This document shows, piece after piece, positions 1 through 7,548 of a stretch of DNA of 64,000 nucleotides. The DNA lies in NCBI RefSeq assembly GCF_024500045.1, contig NZ_JTEO01000004.1:496001-560000 (forward strand), read 5' to 3'. Position numbers and translations under genes: made by a program. The number at the start of each line of letters is the position of its first letter. The stretch's first letter is position 1. The notes beneath the pieces are model-generated. The model was not told where the DNA came from, made no database searches, and saw only the letters and a list, made by a program, of their open reading frames with translations. Source of the DNA: Methanolobus chelungpuianus (GTDB taxonomy: Archaea; Halobacteriota; Methanosarcinia; Methanosarcinales; Methanosarcinaceae).

Positions 1-792
1 GCGCCCATACGTATCATCTTGGGGGATCAGGATGCAAGAAGGCTTGTGCAGCCTGCCACCGGGCTGGATATTACTGAAAGGATGGCTGATTTTACTTCTG
101 CGTATCTGGACAGGCTCGATACTATTGATGGAGCCATCCTTAAATCAAGGTCTCCTTCCTGCGGCATCGGGAATACGAAGATCTTTTCCTCTTCCGCGAG
201 CAAGGATTGCCTGCACCGCAAGGGTACAGGTTTTTTTGCTGAAGGACTGAAACTTCATTTTCCGTCCCTTCCCACAGTGGATGAAGAGCAGCTTTACGAT
301 CCTGCGATAAGGGATGACTTCCTGGCGCGTGTCTTTGCCCTGGCCTCGTTCAGGGAGGCGGCAGGGTCAGGAAAAATGAGTGAACTGTTGGACTATCACA
401 CGCGCAACAAGTTGCTATTGATGGCTTTCGACAAGAAGGCCATGAAATGGATGGGTGACCTTGCGGCCAACCATGGGAAGCGCCCGCTTGATGATGTACT
501 GAAGGACTATGGCCGATCTATCCGGGAAGTGCTTTCCCGGGAGGCCGGTATCGGGTCGAACATCAATGTGCTCATGCACGCAATTGGTTATTTTTCCGAC
601 AGGCTGACAGGTGATGAGAAGCTCCTCTTTGAGGGCATGATAAGCAAATACCGCAGGGACAGCACTGTGCTGGCGGAGCTCAGGCAACTCCTCCTTTCCT
701 GGATAATGCGCTCCAATGTGGAATATCTGGCTCAGCAGACTTACTTTTCCCCTTATCCTCCCGAACTGTCGGGGACTTTGCGGCAAGTTTGA
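1..792 (+). CDS. DUF523/DUF1722 (YbgA-type) protein, 5' end outside window
   Basis: The reading frame is open from base 1, so the true start lies upstream; 263 residues are visible. The first ~70 residues are the end of a DUF523 domain: an early LVQPATG stretch and the ILKSRSPSCG signature, with its conserved cysteine at about visible residue 54. Residues ~130-250 are a DUF1722 (YbgA-like) domain rich in K/R and LL motifs. DUF523 proteins include thiouracil desulfidases (TudS) that carry an iron-sulfur cluster; DUF1722 has no firm function. The fused architecture is common in bacteria and methanogens. A TTG at base 19 could be mistaken for the start, but homology continues upstream of it. The precise substrate is unknown. 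Confidence 0.8.
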   Translation, partial: APIRIILGDQDARRLVQPATGLDITERMADFTSAYLDRLDTIDGAILKSRSPSCGIGNTKIFSSSASKDCLHRKGTGFFAEGLKLHFPSLPTVDEEQLYDPAIRDDFLARVFALASFREAAGSGKMSELLDYHTRNKLLLMAFDKKAMKWMGDLAANHGKRPLDDVLKDYGRSIREVLSREAGIGSNINVLMHAIGYFSDRLTGDEKLLFEGMISKYRRDSTVLAELRQLLLSWIMRSNVEYLAQQTYFSPYPPELSGTLRQV

Positions 793-855
793 TATCTCCG
801 GACCTCATAGTCTTATACGGGATCGCTTGTACGCGGCGACCAGGGGTAATGCAAA

Positions 856-1107
856 ATGGAAGATGAGTTTCGGGAAAATGGTGATATGGATTTTCCGGAC
901 ATCGGGGATGATGACCCGGAAGAGACCGTGCAGGTCTGTCCTGTGTGCGGGAGCATGGAACTTTACTATGAGGCAGGCGGAGTCGAAGGACTGTACCACT
1001 GCAAGAACTGTGGCTACATCGGCTCTTTCATCGTAGAGGCCAACGAGGAAATGGCCAGGCTGATCAGGGAAGAGTACGAGAACAAGGGACGTAATACTGC
1101 ACTATAG
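856..1107 (+). CDS. small zinc ribbon protein
   Basis: An 83-residue protein of unknown function. The first 27 residues are very acidic and probably disordered. Then come two CxxC knuckles, C28-x2-C31 and C49-x2-C52, in a CPVCG...CKNCG pattern typical of a rubredoxin-like or transcription-factor zinc ribbon, followed by a helical tail (EEMARLIREEYE). Such proteins may bind nucleic acid or protein, but nothing here decides which. It lies 63 bp after the DUF523 gene on the same strand and may be co-transcribed. The start is the ATG at 856; a weak purine-rich stretch precedes it. Confidence 0.7.
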   Translation: MEDEFRENGDMDFPDIGDDDPEETVQVCPVCGSMELYYEAGGVEGLYHCKNCGYIGSFIVEANEEMARLIREEYENKGRNTAL

Positions 1108-1200
1108 GCTGGCCTGCCGTAATTGGCAGTTGCTGCATTCTGAGAAAAAGTGATTGCGGGTATCACCGGAGTGATACCTTTGAACGTTGGGATATTATGC

Positions 1201-1791
1201 TTAAGCTGCTGCAGGAAGTGCCTTGACTTCGGTCTTCCTGATCTCGACCCTTCTGAGGGGGTAGATGAACTTAGCATTCCTGTAGATGTTTGCGGAAAGC
1301 TTGCCCATGATGGCTTCTTCGATGAACTGCTCGAAGTTGAGTTCTGCTGCGCGCTCAACGACGATCTTGTTCATGATCTCCCTGATGGACTTGATCTGGC
1401 TGGTCCTTGCCCTCTTGACAGTGAAGCAGATGGGCTTGACCCTTATGACGTAGCCGTCCTTTGTGGTCACATCGAGGTTGGTGTCGATCCTTGATGTCTG
1501 GCGCTTGACGATGGAGCGCAGGTAATCGGTTGTGATTTCGTGTCCAATGAATCTGGTGTTGGCAACGTCACCATTGACTTCACTGATCTCGAGGATGAGC
1601 TTTGTGTTGTGTTTTGTGAAGTCGTTTGCTATCTCTCCGACAGTGGTCTCAACAACACGGCCAACGAGCTGCTCCGGGTCTTCTGCAGGGGTAACTCCGA
1701 TGTTTGTCCTGCTGATGAACTCGGGTGTCTCTACGTTGTACCAGGTCTTTGACTTCCACTTGTCTAACTTTCTCTGTACTTTCTTTGCCAA
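1201..1791 (-). CDS. rps1e: 30S ribosomal protein eS1 (S3Ae)
   Basis: A 196-residue protein beginning [18 protein letters not shown], the hallmark N-terminus of the archaeal/eukaryotic eS1 (S3Ae) family, at the usual length. It is a structural protein of the small subunit near the mRNA exit. The start is TTG at 1791, chosen because a strong Shine-Dalgarno GGAGGAATT lies just upstream and the next residues are the conserved AKK. It is monocistronic here; a TATA-like element near 1921-1930 on the minus strand would give a leader of about 110 nt. Confidence 0.97.
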   Translation of the reverse strand: MAKKVQRKLDKWKSKTWYNVETPEFISRTNIGVTPAEDPEQLVGRVVETTVGEIANDFTKHNTKLILEISEVNGDVANTRFIGHEITTDYLRSIVKRQTSRIDTNLDVTTKDGYVIRVKPICFTVKRARTSQIKSIREIMNKIVVERAAELNFEQFIEEAIMGKLSANIYRNAKFIYPLRRVEIRKTEVKALPAAA

Positions 1792-1917
1792 GGAATTCCT
1801 CCGGATGAGTGTGATTTTATGATATTGATAATGTAATTGGTGTAAGTGTTCAACGGGCGATCATGATATGAAATGAAGTAATCTATGCATTAAATTGGCT
1901 TTCTATAGTAGTCATGT

Positions 1918-1930
1918 CCGTATATAAAGA
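1918..1930 (-). promoter_or_regulatory. probable TATA element of the eS1 gene
   Basis: On the minus strand the sequence reads TTTCTTTATATACGG, a good archaeal TATA box preceded by a purine-poor BRE position. It would place transcription start near 1900, roughly 110 nt before the eS1 start codon. No rightward gene begins nearby, which supports the minus orientation. Confidence 0.4.
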
Positions 1931-2017
1931 AATCGGTTCATGCGGTATTTTACAGAGTGCGGCCATGAAAATATGAATATTGACCCACAGATCCGGGACA
2001 AAATATTGAGAGAGGCT

Positions 2018-2479
2018 CTATTTTATCTCTCCTGTTTCCTTTAAGAAGCTTATCCACCGGCGTGCTTCAGCGACTCTCTCGCGATTAAACGTTTCAAAAA
2101 ACTCTTTCTCTTTTTCTTTTGACACGCCCTCTTCAATATCCCTGAGATCCATGAGAGTGCGCAAGAGTCCGGCAGTCTCATCGAACAACTTCTTTGCTTC
2201 TTCTTCTGTAAGTTGCCCGGTTGCCAGTTCAAGCTCATCTTCTTTTGCTTTTTCACTGATGTGCAGAATGCACCTGTCAATAAATTCCCTGTCTTTGTTA
2301 TCAAGTTTCTTTTTGTTGAGAAGCTCCCATACAACAGTGTGCGGGTTGTACTTCTTTCCATTCAGTTCTATATTATAAGGTATCTCTCTGCCTACCCAGA
2401 TCAGGCGCCGATGTAACGCTGCAAGTAGATGCTTTCTCTCATGTTCTGTAATGGTCCTATCTTCAGACGTTTCGCTCAT
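2018..2479 (-). CDS. DUF5788 family protein
   Basis: A 153-residue soluble, highly charged, helical protein that matches the DUF5788 family of methanogens; function unknown. The first half holds a conserved-looking HLLAALHRRLIWVGREIP segment. The rest is rich in K/E heptads (about residues 75-135) and could be coiled coil. The ATG at 2479 has a good Shine-Dalgarno (GGGGGA) 4-5 nt upstream. The gene stands alone, convergent with nothing and divergent from thiM. A 26-bp near-perfect palindrome sits ~30 bp upstream, about where transcription should begin, so the gene is probably tightly regulated, perhaps by itself. Confidence 0.75.
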   Translation of the reverse strand: MSETSEDRTITEHERKHLLAALHRRLIWVGREIPYNIELNGKKYNPHTVVWELLNKKKLDNKDREFIDRCILHISEKAKEDELELATGQLTEEEAKKLFDETAGLLRTLMDLRDIEEGVSKEKEKEFFETFNRERVAEARRWISFLKETGEIK

Positions 2480-2509
2480 AAATCCCCCTTTGATAAACTG
2501 TCAGGGTGG

Positions 2510-2535
2510 CACAAATACTTAATTAGTACTTGTGC
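2510..2535. promoter_or_regulatory. 26-bp palindrome upstream of the DUF5788 gene
   Basis: Two 11-bp arms, GCACAAATACT and AGTACTTGTGC, flank a self-complementary AATT. Twelve of thirteen pairs match; the one mismatch is 2516/2529. A minus-strand TATA-like element (ACTTATATTTGC, near 2545-2555) would put transcription start inside the palindrome, so it looks like a repressor operator rather than a terminator. No T tract follows on either strand. Confidence 0.6.
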
Positions 2536-2859
2536 TTTAATGCAAATATAAGTTTAGAGGATTCCATTTGTCAACTTATCATTTCCTTATCTATGAGCTA
2601 TCTGACAACTTTCATCCCTTTTGTGCTGGGCCTCATATTCCCACCATGTTTTTTATTGAATGTCTGGGCAGTTTGGCAGCGTAACTTGAAAAGGCCTTGG
2701 ACATTCCTATATTTATACATGAATATGGTGGAAGTACATACAGGGTAAACTGCCATCCGCATGATTAATACATAATGAGCTCGATAGCGGGTCATCGACT
2801 GGAATCACTATTTGAACATGTCAATCCAGGACGTGCAAAAATAAGCATCGAGGACTATA
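2536..2859. other. intergenic region upstream of thiM
   Basis: No supported gene in these ~320 bp between the DUF5788 and thiM promoters. I looked for a TPP riboswitch, expected from thiM function, and did not find the conserved CTGAGA and ACCTGA elements. A stretch near 2705-2720 (CCTATATTTATACATG) could be a TATA element for thiM, giving a leader of about 120 nt. Confidence 0.4.
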
Positions 2860-3645
2860 ATGAAGGACCCACTCAAGACACTGAGAGAAACAAGACCGCT
2901 GATACATCACATAACGAACTGGGTAACGATATATGATTGCGCCAACATCACAAGAGCATTCGGTGCGCTTCCGGTGATGGCACATGCACGCGAGGAATGC
3001 GCCGATATGACAGGTATTGCATCCGCGCTTGTGATCAACATCGGCACCCTGACATCCGAGCTTATCGACTGCATGATCATCTCGGCAGCCGCCGCGAACA
3101 AGAAGGGCACCCCGGTAGTGCTTGATGCAGTGGGTGTCGGTGCAACAAAGTTCAGGGACGACATGGCTGCGAAAATCCTTAACTCCGCAAGGGTCGACAT
3201 CATCAAGGGCAATTATTCAGAAGTGGCAAAACTTGCAGGTGAACATGCGCAGACCAAGGGAGTAGAGGCAACCTCCATAGATGCCGATCCCCTGCAGGTC
3301 GCAAAAGCTCTGGCAGGGTCAAGGTCGTGCACCGTGGTCATGACAGGCAAAGAGGACATAATAAGCGATGGTAAAAGGACTTATATTGTGAGGAACGGCC
3401 ATGAAAGGATGGGCTCCATTGTCGGGACCGGCTGTATGGCTGCGTCGATAATAGGCTCTTTCGCCTCTGTCAACAGCGATCACTGCGATGCTGCAAAGGA
3501 TACACTATGCTATTTTGGCGTGGCAGGGGAACTGGCAGCCGCAAAGTCGGAGGGCCCGGGAACATTCAAGATGTACCTCTATGACGAGGTGGCCAACCTT
3601 ACAGATGAAAAAGTAAAACCCCTGATGGACTTCGAAGAACTCTGA
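2860..3645 (+). CDS. thiM: hydroxyethylthiazole kinase
   Basis: A 261-residue ThiM, the ATP-dependent kinase that phosphorylates 4-methyl-5-(2-hydroxyethyl)thiazole for thiamine salvage. Visible family motifs are HHITNWVT near residue 16, LDAVGVGA near 88, a [12 protein letters not shown] segment, and the catalytic GTGCMAAS near 189, whose cysteine lies where ThiM enzymes carry their conserved active-site Cys. Length is normal. It is followed 9 bp later by thiE, so the two form a thiamine salvage operon. No riboswitch was seen upstream. Confidence 0.95.
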   Translation: MKDPLKTLRETRPLIHHITNWVTIYDCANITRAFGALPVMAHAREECADMTGIASALVINIGTLTSELIDCMIISAAAANKKGTPVVLDAVGVGATKFRDDMAAKILNSARVDIIKGNYSEVAKLAGEHAQTKGVEATSIDADPLQVAKALAGSRSCTVVMTGKEDIISDGKRTYIVRNGHERMGSIVGTGCMAASIIGSFASVNSDHCDAAKDTLCYFGVAGELAAAKSEGPGTFKMYLYDEVANLTDEKVKPLMDFEEL

Positions 3646-3654
3646 CAGGCAGCC

Positions 3655-4308
3655 ATGGACAAAAAGAAATTGCTTGGCGAGATAGATTTCTATCTCGTTA
3701 CGGATTCAGGCCTCTCTAAGAAAGGTAGCCTTTCTGATGTACGCAACGCGGTGGAAGCCGGATGCAGGATAGTCCAGTACCGTGAGAAGGACAAGAGTAC
3801 AAAGGAGATGGTGGAGGAAGCTCTTCTGATAAAGGGGATCTGCAGGGACAAGGCTATCTTCCTGGTCAATGACCGCATTGATGTTGCCATGGCTGTGGAT
3901 GCGGACGGCATACATATCGGTCAGGACGACATGCCAATTCAGCTTGCACGACAGCTTCTGGGAAGTGACAGGATCATCGGCCTTACAGTTCACGACCTCG
4001 GGGAGGCGCTGCAGGCCGAGCGGAAAGGCGCTGATTACGTCGGCCTCAGTCCCATATTCGGCACGTCCACCAAGAAAGACGCAGGAGAGGGCATCGGCCC
4101 TGAGCGGATAAGGGAAGTGAAGGATGCCCTGAGCATCCCAGTGGTCACCATAGGCGGTATCAACAGGAAGAACTGCGTGAGTGTTATTCAGGGCGGCGCC
4201 GATAGTCTGGTGGCGATCTCAGCTGTCGTATGCAGTGACGATGTAAGAAAGGAAACCAGGGAATTCATAGACCTCATACGCAATACAAAACGCAATCGTG
4301 CCCCTTGA
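3655..4308 (+). CDS. thiE: thiamine-phosphate synthase
   Basis: A 217-residue TIM-barrel enzyme joining hydroxymethylpyrimidine diphosphate and thiazole phosphate to make thiamine phosphate. Seen in the sequence are the substrate motifs QYREKD (~residue 40), [30 protein letters not shown] and the phosphate-binding GGI near 165. It lies directly behind thiM. The two make a minimal salvage pathway for thiamine; no thiC or thiD is in view. Confidence 0.95.
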   Translation: MDKKKLLGEIDFYLVTDSGLSKKGSLSDVRNAVEAGCRIVQYREKDKSTKEMVEEALLIKGICRDKAIFLVNDRIDVAMAVDADGIHIGQDDMPIQLARQLLGSDRIIGLTVHDLGEALQAERKGADYVGLSPIFGTSTKKDAGEGIGPERIREVKDALSIPVVTIGGINRKNCVSVIQGGADSLVAISAVVCSDDVRKETREFIDLIRNTKRNRAP

Positions 4309-4323
4309 GCACATAACCGGGTC

Positions 4324-4342
4324 GGGGTGTTCCCCCTTTTCT
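4324..4342 (+). terminator. terminator after thiE
   Basis: A GGGG-TGTT-CCCC hairpin followed by TTTTCTTTTT, 16 bp after the thiE stop codon. The T tract continues to within a few bases of the convergent peptidase stop codon. Confidence 0.55.
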
Positions 4343-4344
4343 TT

Positions 4345-5046
4345 TTAGCTGAGTTTTGCCCTTGCGGATTCCACTGCATTCTTACTGACAGTCTTTGATG
4401 CAAACGTATCCGCCAATCCCTCAAGCTCATTTCCTGTACAGTTCCTGGTAAATGTTATCATGGACAGGTTTCTCAGAATGGGAGTTCCGGTCCTGTGACG
4501 CAGATGCCATACTTCGTGTGCAAGTATAGCTTTCAGTTCGTCCATGTCCATGATCTCGATCAGCCCGATGGACAGGAAGATGGCCTTTCCGCAAGCGAAT
4601 GCTCTTGGGACTGCAGAATCGTAATAATAGACATTCACTGTGCCGGATGAGTTCAAACTACTGTTGTTTCCGACCTTGTTTACAAAAGCCTGAGGCCATT
4701 CCATGATTTCCACGATCGGTCTGGCCCTGTATCTTCCGATGAGGACTCTCTGGTATACTCGCGGCAGGAGCAGGGCCGCGAGAGTCGAGAGGCCGGCATA
4801 AGCTGTGTATATCTCAATAGTAAGCATCCGGCTGCAGTGCATGGATGAGACGACTATGCCGATAGAAGCGAGCATGCATAACTGTGCGGCAATGAATGAG
4901 GATATACGGATGCCGGGAGTTTTGGCATTAAAATATGACACGAACAGCAACAGGGCCGTGAACAGCGATGCCAGCAGCAATGGAAGCATGCCAGAATCTG
5001 AGATGCAGGTAATGTAGCATCCGATCTCATTGCTTATGGAAAACAT
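4345..5046 (-). CDS. BlaR1/M48-like membrane metallopeptidase
   Basis: A 233-residue protein with three hydrophobic segments in its first ~95 residues (about 18-37, 50-66, 73-92), then a cytoplasmic-type zinc peptidase domain. HEVWH at 177-181 is the HExxH zinc site, and E209 in ELEGLAD fits the third ligand of M48 enzymes (ExxAD). It lies 44 bp downstream of a BlaI-type repressor on the same strand. In BlaR1-BlaI and MecR1-MecI pairs the membrane peptidase senses a signal and inactivates the repressor. There is no penicillin-binding sensor domain here, so the signal must differ. It could be a short housekeeping M48 protease, but the pairing argues for a sensor. Confidence 0.75.
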   Translation of the reverse strand: MFSISNEIGCYITCISDSGMLPLLLASLFTALLLFVSYFNAKTPGIRISSFIAAQLCMLASIGIVVSSMHCSRMLTIEIYTAYAGLSTLAALLLPRVYQRVLIGRYRARPIVEIMEWPQAFVNKVGNNSSLNSSGTVNVYYYDSAVPRAFACGKAIFLSIGLIEIMDMDELKAILAHEVWHLRHRTGTPILRNLSMITFTRNCTGNELEGLADTFASKTVSKNAVESARAKLS

Positions 5047-5090
5047 TTACCAGTGCCCCGCGAATCCCGCCACTCTATTATCCCGATACC

Positions 5091-5447
5091 TTATTTCTTG
5101 TTATAGGTATGGAAGTTCTCTATGGCTACCTTGCCGAAAGTGTCCACAAGGCTATCCAGCACCTTGCGGGTGATGGAATTTGCCGTGCTGTCCATGGACT
5201 CGCTTGCGGAATACAGATATCTTACCCGCTGTCCGCTCCTGTCCACTGTCCTTTTTGCATAGCCGGCCTTTACAAGCCTGTCAAGCGTCCCTGCAACGCT
5301 GGATAGGGGGATACCCGTCCTTTCAGTGATATCGGGCGTGGTGCACTCACCGTTCTCCCAGAGGACTGTCATTATCTGGGCCTCGATGGGACTGAAGAAC
5401 TTGGTAAGGCCTTCATTTGAAAGGTTTATCCGGTCAAGTTTAACCAT
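5091..5447 (-). CDS. BlaI/CopY-type winged-helix repressor
   Basis: A 118-residue winged-helix protein. Residues ~13-80 match the BlaI/MecI/CopY fold: FSPIEAQIMTVLWENGE, TTPDITERTG and a recognition helix SSVAGTLDRLVKAGY, then a basic wing (KRTVDRSGQRVRY). The C-terminal ~40 residues should dimerise. The frame extends to a TTG at 5471, but the ATG at 5447 is preferred because a 17-bp TTTACA-N5-TGTAAG inverted repeat (5451-5467) lies just in front of it, where an autoregulatory operator is expected. It is followed by the membrane peptidase gene and is divergent from the ABC transporter operon, whose promoter has three more copies of the repeat. Confidence 0.85.
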   Translation of the reverse strand: MVKLDRINLSNEGLTKFFSPIEAQIMTVLWENGECTTPDITERTGIPLSSVAGTLDRLVKAGYAKRTVDRSGQRVRYLYSASESMDSTANSITRKVLDSLVDTFGKVAIENFHTYNKK

Positions 5448-5450
5448 GCG

Positions 5451-5467
5451 TTTACAACAGGTGTAAG
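5451..5467. promoter_or_regulatory. BlaI-type operator at the repressor gene
   Basis: TTTACAACAGGTGTAAG: half-sites TTTACA and TGTAAG around a 5-bp spacer, one mismatch. It abuts the repressor start codon on its upstream side, so binding would block its own transcription or translation start. The TACA...TGTA half-sites are those known for BlaI, MecI and CopY operators, although spacing in those is shorter. Confidence 0.6.
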
Positions 5468-5588
5468 GCAATATAAGTCTTACTGTGCCGCATAAGCTGA
5501 GTCTTGATAAAGATCAGCATGCTCTTTTGCTCTGCTTTTTGTTCCACTAGTTCACGGGCCCGTTTTGAATACCTGCAGATGCAAGTGC

Positions 5589-5605
5589 TTTACATTGAAC
5601 GTAAA
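5589..5605. promoter_or_regulatory. BlaI-type operator, copy 1 of the transporter promoter
   Basis: TTTACATTGAACGTAAA. The flanks extend the symmetry to 7-bp arms, GCTTTAC at 5587-5593 and GTAAAGC at 5601-5607. Same 17-bp frame as the copies at 5617 and 5642. Confidence 0.6.
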
Positions 5606-5616
5606 GCTCAAATAGA

Positions 5617-5633
5617 GTTACAGTTATTGTAAA
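5617..5633. promoter_or_regulatory. BlaI-type operator, copy 2 of the transporter promoter
   Basis: GTTACAGTTATTGTAAA, half-sites GTTACA and TGTAAA around GTTAT. Its centre lies 28 bp from copy 1 and 25 bp from copy 3. Its right half and the left half of copy 3 also form GTAAAG-N6-CTTTAC, so the copies could be bound cooperatively. Confidence 0.6.
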
Positions 5634-5641
5634 GTATGCGC

Positions 5642-5658
5642 TTTACATTCACTGTAAA
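5642..5658. promoter_or_regulatory. BlaI-type operator, copy 3 (perfect) of the transporter promoter
   Basis: TTTACATTCACTGTAAA, a perfect 6-bp inverted repeat around TTCAC. It is the best copy of the four and the closest to the permease start codon at 5709. Confidence 0.65.
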
Positions 5659-5673
5659 TTTGCTGCAGACTAT

Positions 5674-5689
5674 GCCGGGACGCCCCGGC
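5674..5689 (+). other. GC-rich hairpin in the transporter leader
   Basis: GCCGGG-ACGC-CCCGGC lies between the operators and the permease Shine-Dalgarno (GAGGTAATT). CTGCAG occurs on both sides and could lengthen the stem. There is no T tract, so it is more likely a leader structure than a terminator. Confidence 0.4.
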
Positions 5690-5708
5690 TGCAGATGATG
5701 AGGTAATT

Positions 5709-6884
5709 ATGCATTTACACTCTTTGGTCCTGAAAGATATATCCCGCAGAAAAACAAAACTCCTTGTTGCTGTACTCGGTGTGGTGGTGGCCTCTGCGGC
5801 AATGGTCGCGGTAGTGACAACTTTTTCAGCAGCTACCGACAGCCTTTACGAAGAATCCAACAACTTCGGTGCAAACATCATTGTAAGGCCGGAGGTCAAG
5901 ACCATTCCACTGGTGGCGGGCTCCACTTCCATGGGTTCCCTGTTCACAGGCGAGAACTACATCGAGGAATCGGATATTCCCCGGATACACACCATAATGG
6001 ACAGTTCCAAATTGTCCGCTGTGGCGCCGAGATTATACGGGGTCGCAGAACTTGGAGATTCGTCAGTCGTTATAATGGGCGTGGATCCGGACGAGGAAAG
6101 GAAGCTCAAGTCATGGTGGAAAGTGCAGGGCAGCTGGATATCCTCTGAAAACACCGGTCCGACCGAAGTGATGGTCGGTTCTGATATAGCCACACCGCTC
6201 GGACTTACCGAAGGCTCCCTCATCACTCTCCGCAATGGTAATATCTCCATGGATGCCCGGGTCGCAGGTGTGATAGAAAGCACAGGCAGCAATGAAGATG
6301 CGTATGTGATACTCCCGCTTGCAGCTTCCCAGTATCTGCTCGACAGGGAGGGGAAAGTAAGCAGCCTTGAGGTCAGGGCATTGTGCAACGAATGCCCGGT
6401 TGAGGAGATCAGCATGCAGATCGAGGATAAGTTCCCCGGCCTGGAAGCCAGGTCCATGAGCCAGATAGTCCGCAACGAGCTGGCAATTGTGGAACACACC
6501 CGGTCTTCTGCGATGGCAGTCTCGATCATCACTCTGCTTGTGAGTACACTGACCGTGGCTTCCACCATGCTTGCCTCAGTGAACGAGAAGCTCAAGGAGA
6601 TAGGGATTATGCGTGCGGTTGGTGCCAGTGATGTGCAGGTCGTATCCATGCTGTTCTTTGAAGGCGCTATCATAGGGGCTGTGGGAGGCGTTATCGGGTT
6701 TGCTGCAGGAACAGTCGCTTCCACTATTGCCGCTCCCCTGCTGGTACAGGTGACCCCCTCTCCAATGTGGTCGATCCTGCTTCCTGTGACAGGCATGTGT
6801 GTCTTTACAGGCATGCTGGCGTCCATACTTCCTGCTAAGAGGGCTCTTGGTGTTGATCCGGCGGAGGTGCTGAGAAGTGTCTGA
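5709..6884 (+). CDS. FtsX/MacB-type ABC transporter permease
   Basis: A 391-residue permease of the MacB/FtsX type. One N-terminal membrane segment (~17-38) is followed by a ~220-residue extracytoplasmic domain. Three C-terminal segments (about 265-290, 318-345, 355-378) carry the FtsX signature IMRAVGAS. Such permeases do not import small solutes through a channel but drive extracytoplasmic work or extrusion. The start ATG has a GAGG Shine-Dalgarno. The gene overlaps the ATPase gene by 8 bp, and an FtrD-like lipoprotein gene follows. Three BlaI-type operators lie upstream, so expression should depend on the divergent repressor. The substrate is not shown; the FtrD-like neighbour suggests iron. 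Confidence 0.88.
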   Translation: MHLHSLVLKDISRRKTKLLVAVLGVVVASAAMVAVVTTFSAATDSLYEESNNFGANIIVRPEVKTIPLVAGSTSMGSLFTGENYIEESDIPRIHTIMDSSKLSAVAPRLYGVAELGDSSVVIMGVDPDEERKLKSWWKVQGSWISSENTGPTEVMVGSDIATPLGLTEGSLITLRNGNISMDARVAGVIESTGSNEDAYVILPLAASQYLLDREGKVSSLEVRALCNECPVEEISMQIEDKFPGLEARSMSQIVRNELAIVEHTRSSAMAVSIITLLVSTLTVASTMLASVNEKLKEIGIMRAVGASDVQVVSMLFFEGAIIGAVGGVIGFAAGTVASTIAAPLLVQVTPSPMWSILLPVTGMCVFTGMLASILPAKRALGVDPAEVLRSV

Positions 6885-7548
6885 TGATAATATGATACGC
6901 ATCCTGAAAGCAGGCAAAAGATACCGCATAGGAAGCGGTGAGCTTGAAGTGCTGCGTGATGTCAGCCTGGAAGTGAAAAAAGGTGAGTTCGTATCCGTTA
7001 TGGGACAGTCGGGCTCGGGTAAGACCACCCTGATGAACCTTATCGGCATGCTTGACAGTCCCAGCGGGGGAAGCATATCCATCGACGGCGCCGATATCAC
7101 AGGCAAGTCCCAGAAAGAGCTGGTTGCACTGAGGCGCAGGACTGTTGGTTTCGTTTTCCAGCAGTTCCATCTTATACCCTCGCTCACGGCCTACGAGAAT
7201 GTAGCCCTGCCTCTGATCTTTGCAGGGGAGAAGGATGACGGATCTGTGGCCGCTGCTCTGGAGAGGGTCGGACTGTCCCATCGGAGGGAGCATAAGCCTG
7301 CGGAGCTGAGTGGAGGAGAACAGCAAAGGGTCGCCATTGCACGTGCGATCGTCATGAGGCCGAAGATATTGCTGGCCGACGAACCCACAGGGGCGCTGGA
7401 TGCAGCTACAGGCTCGATGATTATCTCCCTGTTAAGGTCGCTGGCAGGAGAAATGACTGTGATCATGGTCACTCACAACAGTGAACTTGCTAAGCTGTCC
7501 GATCGCATCGTGAATTTGAAGGACGGGAATATCGAGGAGGAGAAATGA
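6877..7548 (+). CDS. ABC transporter ATP-binding protein (MacB/LolD type)
   Basis: A 223-residue ATPase with Walker A GQSGSGKTT (~42-50), Q-loop FVFQQFHLIPSL, signature LSGGEQQRVAIARA (~145) and Walker B ILLADEPTGALD (~164). This is the LolD/MacB subclass that pairs with FtsX-type permeases. GTG at 6877 is the start: GGAGGTG lies 7 nt upstream, while the later ATG at 6892 has no Shine-Dalgarno. It overlaps the permease stop by 8 bp and the following lipoprotein start by 4 bp, so the three genes are one translation-coupled operon. Confidence 0.95.
   Translation: MSDDNMIRILKAGKRYRIGSGELEVLRDVSLEVKKGEFVSVMGQSGSGKTTLMNLIGMLDSPSGGSISIDGADITGKSQKELVALRRRTVGFVFQQFHLIPSLTAYENVALPLIFAGEKDDGSVAAALERVGLSHRREHKPAELSGGEQQRVAIARAIVMRPKILLADEPTGALDAATGSMIISLLRSLAGEMTVIMVTHNSELAKLSDRIVNLKDGNIEEEK

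Noticed and set aside
2536-2859. TPP riboswitch before thiM
   Set aside because: The conserved CTGAGA and ACCTGA elements and the three-way junction could not be found.
5957-6826. A 289-codon minus-strand frame
   Set aside because: Antisense to the FtsX-type permease; composition rich in Ser/Thr/Ile from reverse reading, no motif.
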